Assembly (NCBI GenBank): GCA_900552295.1
Contig: URZB01000048.1
Location: 1 to 9,369 of the forward strand
Reading direction: 5' to 3'
Length of the DNA stretch: 9,369 bases
From: an uncultured Collinsella sp.
GTDB lineage: Bacteria > Actinomycetota > Coriobacteriia > Coriobacteriales > Coriobacteriaceae
The notes under the pieces: model-generated
What the model was told of the DNA's origin: nothing
The model's input: only the letters and a program-made list of their open reading frames with translations
Databases searched by the model: none
Program-made: the position numbers and the translations under genes
Part shown: piece after piece, positions 6,306 through 9,369 of the stretch
Layout: every line of letters starts with the position of its first letter
Numbering within the stretch: position 1 is the stretch's first letter

Positions 6306-7136
6306 ATGGCTGTAAAGCACCTTAAGCCGACCTCCGCTGGTAGGCGTTGGCAGACGATCTCCGACTTCTCCGAGATCACCTGCACCAAGCCCGAGAAGTC
6401 TCTTCTCGAGCCCCTGCCCAAGAAGGCCGGTCGTAACAACAACGGCCGCATCACCACCCGCCACCAGGGCGGCGGCGTGAAGCGTCGTTACCGCGTGATC
6501 GACTTCAAGCGCAACAAGGACGGCGTGCCCGCCAAGGTTGCCACGATCGAGTACGATCCGAACCGTTCCGCTCGCATCGCTCTGCTGCACTACGCTGACG
6601 GTGAGAAGCGCTACATCCTGGCCCCCAAGGGCCTCGAGGTCGGTCAGACCATCATGTCCGGTTCTGACGCCGACATCAAGCCGGGCAACGCTCTGCCCCT
6701 CGCCGACATCCCCGTCGGTACGCTCATCCACGCCGTCGAGTTCCAGCCGGGCAAGGGCGCCGCTATCGCCCGTTCCGCCGGTAACTCCTGCCAGCTGATG
6801 GGTAAGGAGGGCAAGTACGCCATCGTCCGTATGCCTTCCTCCGAGATGCGCCGCATCCTCGTTACCTGCCGCGCCACCGTCGGTGAGGTCGGCAACGCCG
6901 ATCACTCCAACATCGTCATCGGCAAGGCCGGCCGTAAGCGTCACATGAACGTGCGCCCGACCGTCCGCGGTACCGTCATGAACCCTGTCGACCACCCGCA
7001 CGGCGGTGGCGAGGGCAAGAACCACACCTCTGGTCGTCCCTCTGTTACCCCCTGGGGTAAGCCGACGAAGGGCCTTCGTACGCGCAAGAAGAAGAAGGTC
7101 TCGAACCAGCACATCATTCGTCGCCGTAAGAAGTAA
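6306..7136 (+). CDS. rplB: 50S ribosomal protein L2
   Basis: Highly conserved 23S rRNA-binding protein needed for subunit association and peptidyl transferase activity. At 276 residues it matches the family. Seen in order: basic N-terminus, [20 protein letters not shown] (45-64), the OB-fold region with [22 protein letters not shown], the SH3-like half with [21 protein letters not shown], then [14 protein letters not shown] (225-238; the His in this loop is the residue tied to peptidyl transferase activity) and a KKKK/RRRKK tail. ATG 6306 is chosen because AAAGGGA lies five bases before it and [14 protein letters not shown] is the normal N-terminus; an in-frame ATG further upstream at 6231 would lie in the leader hairpin. 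It starts a second transcription unit. Confidence 0.98.
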   Translation: MAVKHLKPTSAGRRWQTISDFSEITCTKPEKSLLEPLPKKAGRNNNGRITTRHQGGGVKRRYRVIDFKRNKDGVPAKVATIEYDPNRSARIALLHYADGEKRYILAPKGLEVGQTIMSGSDADIKPGNALPLADIPVGTLIHAVEFQPGKGAAIARSAGNSCQLMGKEGKYAIVRMPSSEMRRILVTCRATVGEVGNADHSNIVIGKAGRKRHMNVRPTVRGTVMNPVDHPHGGGEGKNHTSGRPSVTPWGKPTKGLRTRKKKKVSNQHIIRRRKK

Positions 7137-7168
7137 TTTCGGATACCGAGTTTTAGGAGAAAGCACTT

Positions 7169-7429
7169 ATGAGCAGAAGTCTCAAAAAGGGCCCGTTCGT
7201 GGAGACTCGCCTTCTCTCGCGTATCACCGCGATGAACGAGGCTGGCAAGAAGGACGTCGTGAAGACCTGGTCCCGCGCGTCCACCATCTTCCCCGAGATG
7301 GTTGGTCACACCATCGCCGTCCACGACGGCCGCAAGCATGTGCCCGTGTATGTTACCGAGTCCATGGTTGGTCACAAGCTCGGCGAGTTCGCGCCGACTC
7401 GTACGTTCCGTGGCCACAAGGCCAAATAG
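7169..7429 (+). CDS. rpsS: 30S ribosomal protein S19
   Basis: Small-subunit head protein that binds 16S rRNA with S13 and contacts the A-site tRNA region. The 86 residues show the full family pattern: [43 protein letters not shown] and the C-terminal [18 protein letters not shown] (the motifs are separate segments). ATG 7169 has AGGAGA about ten bases before it. Spacing is 32 nt after rplB and 14 nt before rplV, as expected for one transcript. Confidence 0.98.
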   Translation: MSRSLKKGPFVETRLLSRITAMNEAGKKDVVKTWSRASTIFPEMVGHTIAVHDGRKHVPVYVTESMVGHKLGEFAPTRTFRGHKAK

Positions 7430-7443
7430 GGGGTTAACCGTAA

Positions 7444-7815
7444 ATGGCAACTAAGTCTATTGAAACTGAGGCCACCGAGGTTCGCGCCGTCGCTAAGTAC
7501 GTGCGTGTTTCCCCCAGCAAGGCCCGCCTGGTGGTCGATCTGATCCGCCGCAAGCCTGTCGCTCAGGCCTTCGACATCCTCCACTTCTGCGACCGCGCCG
7601 TCGCCGTGGATGTCGAGAAGGTTCTCCGTTCCGCCGTTGCGAACGCCGAGAACAACAACGGTCTGCGTGCCGACAACCTGGTTGTCGCCGCTGCCTATGT
7701 TGACGAGGGTCCGACGCTTAAGCGCATCCGTCCCCGCGCCAAGGGTTCCGCTTCTCGCATTCTGAAGCGTACTTCCCACATCACCGTCGTCGTTGCTCCT
7801 CGAAAGGAGGCGTAA
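7444..7815 (+). CDS. rplV: 50S ribosomal protein L22
   Basis: Large-subunit protein whose long beta-hairpin lines the exit tunnel, where macrolide resistance changes can arise in other species. The 123 residues show [23 protein letters not shown] at the N-terminus (two adjoining conserved segments), [15 protein letters not shown] in the middle and the hairpin [18 protein letters not shown] followed by HITVVV. The ribosome site is the G-run AGGGGG (7428-7433) overlapping the rpsS stop, ten bases before the ATG. The 3' end carries the strong AAAGGAGG used by rpsC, so the two genes are coupled. Confidence 0.97.
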   Translation: MATKSIETEATEVRAVAKYVRVSPSKARLVVDLIRRKPVAQAFDILHFCDRAVAVDVEKVLRSAVANAENNNGLRADNLVVAAAYVDEGPTLKRIRPRAKGSASRILKRTSHITVVVAPRKEA

Positions 7816-7821
7816 AGCTGT

Positions 7822-8531
7822 ATGGGTCAGAAAGTCTACCCCACCGGCTTCCGTCTTGGCATCACCGAGAACTGGCGCTCCCGCTGGTTCGCAGAGAAGG
7901 ATTACGCTAAGACCCTCGGAACGATCTCGAGATCCGCAAGTACCTCGAGAAGCGTCTTTCCCGCGCAGCTGTCTCCCGCGTCGAGATCGAGCGCGCTGGC
8001 GACAAGGTGAAGGTCATTATCCTCACCGCTCGCCCCGGCGTTGTCATCGGTAAGAAGGGTGCCGAGATCGATACCCTCCGCACCGAGCTCGAGAAGGTCG
8101 CTGGCGTCTCCAAGGGCCAGCTCTCCGTCGACGTTGTCGAGATCAAGCGCCCCGAGCTCGACGCCAACCTCGTTGCTCAGTCTATCGCCGAGCAGCTCGA
8201 GGGCCGCGTTGCCTTCCGTCGCGCTATGCGCAAGGCTGTCCAGTCCGCCCGCAAGGCCGGCGCTAAGGGCATCCGTATCCAGTGCTCCGGTCGTCTCGGC
8301 GGTGCCGAGATGGGCCGTCGTGAGTGGTACCGCGAGGGTCGCGTGCCTCTGCACACCCTCCGTGCCAAGATCGACTACGGCACGGCTGTCGCCAGCACCA
8401 CCATGGGCGCTTGCGGCGTGAAGGTCTGGATTTACCTGGGCGAGAAGCTCCCGGGCCAGCCTGTTCCCAACCCTGCACTCGAGGGCTCTTCCCGTCCTCG
8501 TCGTCGTAACTCCGAGAGGAGGGGTCAGTAG
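7822..8531 (+). CDS. rpsC: 30S ribosomal protein S3 (one-base frameshift as given)
   Basis: Small-subunit protein at the mRNA entry channel, with a KH RNA-binding domain and a helicase role; essential. The start at 7822 gives [22 protein letters not shown] (start segment in two conserved pieces) through KDYAKTLG (to codon 33, GGA at 7918-7920). From D at 7923 onward the family sequence continues in the -1 frame: [34 protein letters not shown] of the KH domain (restored residues 77-80), SGRLGGAEM and [16 protein letters not shown]. One missing base in the GGAAC stretch (7919-7922), most simply an A, restores GND and a 236-residue protein, normal for S3. The shift is almost certainly an assembly or sequencing error. 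AAAGGAGG (7804-7811) is the ribosome site. The TAG stop shares its G with the rplP GTG start. Confidence 0.95.
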
Positions 8532-9034
8532 TGCTTGCCCCTAAGCGTATTCTTCACCGCAAGGTGCAGCGTGGCTCCATGAAGGGCCAGGCCAAGGGTA
8601 ATACCGAGCTGCATTTCGGCGAGTTTGGTATCCAGGCTCTCGAGGCCCATTGGATCACCAACCGTCAGATCGAGGCCGCTCGTATTGCCATGACCCGCTA
8701 CATGAAGCGTGGCGGTCGTGTCTACATCACGATCTTCCCCGATAAGCCCATCACCAAGAAGCCTGCCGAGACTCGCATGGGTTCTGGTAAGGGTAACCCC
8801 GAGGAGTGGGTGGCCGTCGTCAAGCCCGGCCGCATCATGTTCGAGGTCAAGGGTGTTCCCGAGGAGGTCGCTCGCGAGGCTCTGCGTCTTGCGCAGCACA
8901 AGCTCCCCATCAAGACCAAGATTGTTGCTGCCAAGAACGCTGAGCAGCGCATCGAGAAGGAGATGGCTGAGGAGGCCGCTCTCGAGGCCAAGTGGGCTGC
9001 TGAGGACGCCGCCGCCGCCAAGGAGGAGAACTAA
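8531..9034 (+). CDS. rplP: 50S ribosomal protein L16, with acidic C-terminal tail
   Basis: Large-subunit protein beside the A-site tRNA elbow and helix 38. Core motifs: [54 protein letters not shown] and [20 protein letters not shown], ending at KLPIKTKIV (124-132). The protein is 167 residues against about 137-145 in most bacteria; the extra 27-30 residues are a charged Ala/Glu/Lys tail (about 138-167, [20 protein letters not shown]) that could form a helix. The GTG start at 8531 overlaps the rpsC stop by one base (TAGTG), with GAGAGGAGGG just upstream as ribosome site. The stop overlaps rpmC by one base (TAATG). Confidence 0.97.
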   Translation: MLAPKRILHRKVQRGSMKGQAKGNTELHFGEFGIQALEAHWITNRQIEAARIAMTRYMKRGGRVYITIFPDKPITKKPAETRMGSGKGNPEEWVAVVKPGRIMFEVKGVPEEVAREALRLAQHKLPIKTKIVAAKNAEQRIEKEMAEEAALEAKWAAEDAAAAKEEN

Positions 9035-9249
9035 TGAAGCCCGCAGAGATTCGTGAGCTCTCGGACGCTCAGCTCGTTGAGAAGCTGAAGGAAATGCGCG
9101 CCGAGCTCTTTAACCTTCGTTTCCAGATGGCTACCAGCCAGCTGGACAACACCGCTCGCGTCAACACCGTGAAGAAGGACATCGCTCGCGTCCTCACGGA
9201 GCAGCGCGCCCGCGAGATCGCAGCGGAGAAGTCCGCTGTCGCCGAGTAG
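9034..9249 (+). CDS. rpmC: 50S ribosomal protein L29
   Basis: Small two-helix protein next to L23 at the tunnel exit. The 71 residues carry the family hallmarks: [21 protein letters not shown], with ELFNLRFQMATSQLDN and a VKKDIARVLTEQRARE helix. The ATG overlaps the rplP stop by one base, and the AAGGAGGAG inside the end of rplP serves as ribosome site, so L16 and L29 are coupled. The C-terminal tail (IAAEKSAVAE) is a short charged end, mildly longer than in many bacteria. Confidence 0.97.
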   Translation: MKPAEIRELSDAQLVEKLKEMRAELFNLRFQMATSQLDNTARVNTVKKDIARVLTEQRAREIAAEKSAVAE

Positions 9250-9265
9250 GACCTAAGGAGAGAAC

Positions 9266-9345
9266 ATGACTGATTCGCGTAACTCGCGTAAGGTCCGTAC
9301 GGGTGTCGTTACCTCCGTCTCCGGTGCCAAGACCATTGTTGTCAC
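9266..9345 (+). CDS. rpsQ: 30S ribosomal protein S17 (3' partial, cut by adapter)
   Basis: First 26 codons of the primary 16S rRNA-binding protein S17, an OB-fold protein of about 85-90 residues. MTDSRNSRKVRTGVVTSVSGA then KTIVVT matches the family N-terminus (the GxVxSxxxxKTxVV pattern). ATG 9266 has AAGGAGAG six to eight bases before it, 16 nt after rpmC. Genomic sequence stops at 9345; the frame continues into adapter and would encode a spurious CLLYTSD. The remainder of the gene lies outside this contig. Confidence 0.93.
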
Positions 9346-9369
9346 CTGTCTCTTATACACATCTGACGC
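9346..9369 (+). other. Nextera transposase adapter sequence (non-genomic)
   Basis: CTGTCTCTTATACACATCT (9346-9364) is the reverse complement of the Tn5 mosaic end used in Illumina Nextera libraries. The following GACGC (9365-9369) is the beginning of the rest of the read-through adapter on one side of the fragment. It interrupts rpsQ mid-gene, so the contig end is untrimmed adapter and not biology. It should be removed before any use. Confidence 0.97.

Noticed and set aside
6288..7166. Long open frame on the minus strand opposite rplB
   Set aside because: It mirrors the codon bias of the real gene (antisense of G-rich codons gives few stops). It is low-complexity, rich in D, G, L, T and V, with no family motifs. 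The same holds for the minus-strand frames at 5179-6237, 4242-5036, 7372-7779 and 7902-8354.
7918..7923. Programmed -1 ribosomal frameshift in rpsC
   Set aside because: A slip would yield the right residues, but there is no slippery heptamer, and S3 is not known to be recoded. A simple missing base fits better in a contig that also carries adapter.
1..9369. CRISPR array, tRNA or rRNA genes, defence or toxin-antitoxin genes
   Set aside because: No regularly spaced direct repeats, tRNA cloverleaf, rRNA segments or defence-type open frames were seen. The window is core metabolism and ribosomal protein genes, with no evidence for a new system.

Overview
The window reads as one short contig from a draft or metagenome assembly of a high-GC actinobacterium. 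The best guess is the class Coriobacteriia, probably Collinsella or a close relative. Three things point there by inference: a stand-alone AccA-type carboxyltransferase alpha subunit (most other Actinobacteria use acyl-CoA carboxylases without a separate AccA), a glucoside-family PTS permease, and the actinobacterial style of the ribosomal proteins. No search was possible, so the genus is not proven. The right end is not genomic: the last 24 bases (9346-9369) are Nextera transposase adapter.

Left part (1-2184): the 3' portion of accA (fatty acid synthesis) is followed 40 nt later by a lone PTS EIIC gene. As given, that gene is broken by a +1 shift at a G4 run (1479-1482). A strong intrinsic terminator (2152-2184) closes the unit. 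Middle part (2260-4086): a CDF-family metal exporter with a manganese-type metal site, and 39 nt later a histidine-phosphatase / phosphoglycerate-mutase-like gene, probably cotranscribed. Positions 4087-4544 are noncoding. They hold a very large perfect inverted repeat (48-bp arms), then a promoter-like block and a structured leader.

Right part (4545-9345): the S10-spc ribosomal protein cluster in conserved order: rplC, rplD, rplW, (terminator-like hairpin and second promoter block), rplB, rpsS, rplV, rpsC, rplP, rpmC, rpsQ (cut). The genes are tightly packed, with two 1-nt stop/start overlaps, strong Shine-Dalgarno sites and the narrow codon use of highly expressed genes. rpsC has a 1-nt deletion near codon 34, almost certainly a sequence or assembly error because S3 is essential. 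rpsJ (S10), which usually precedes rplC, is not here.

I see no previously undescribed system. The most interesting observations are the 48-bp inverted repeat before the ribosomal cluster, a shared 26-bp promoter-like block with structured leaders in front of both rplC and rplB, the absent rpsJ, and a set of sequence-quality problems (two frameshifts and adapter) that a user of this contig should know about.
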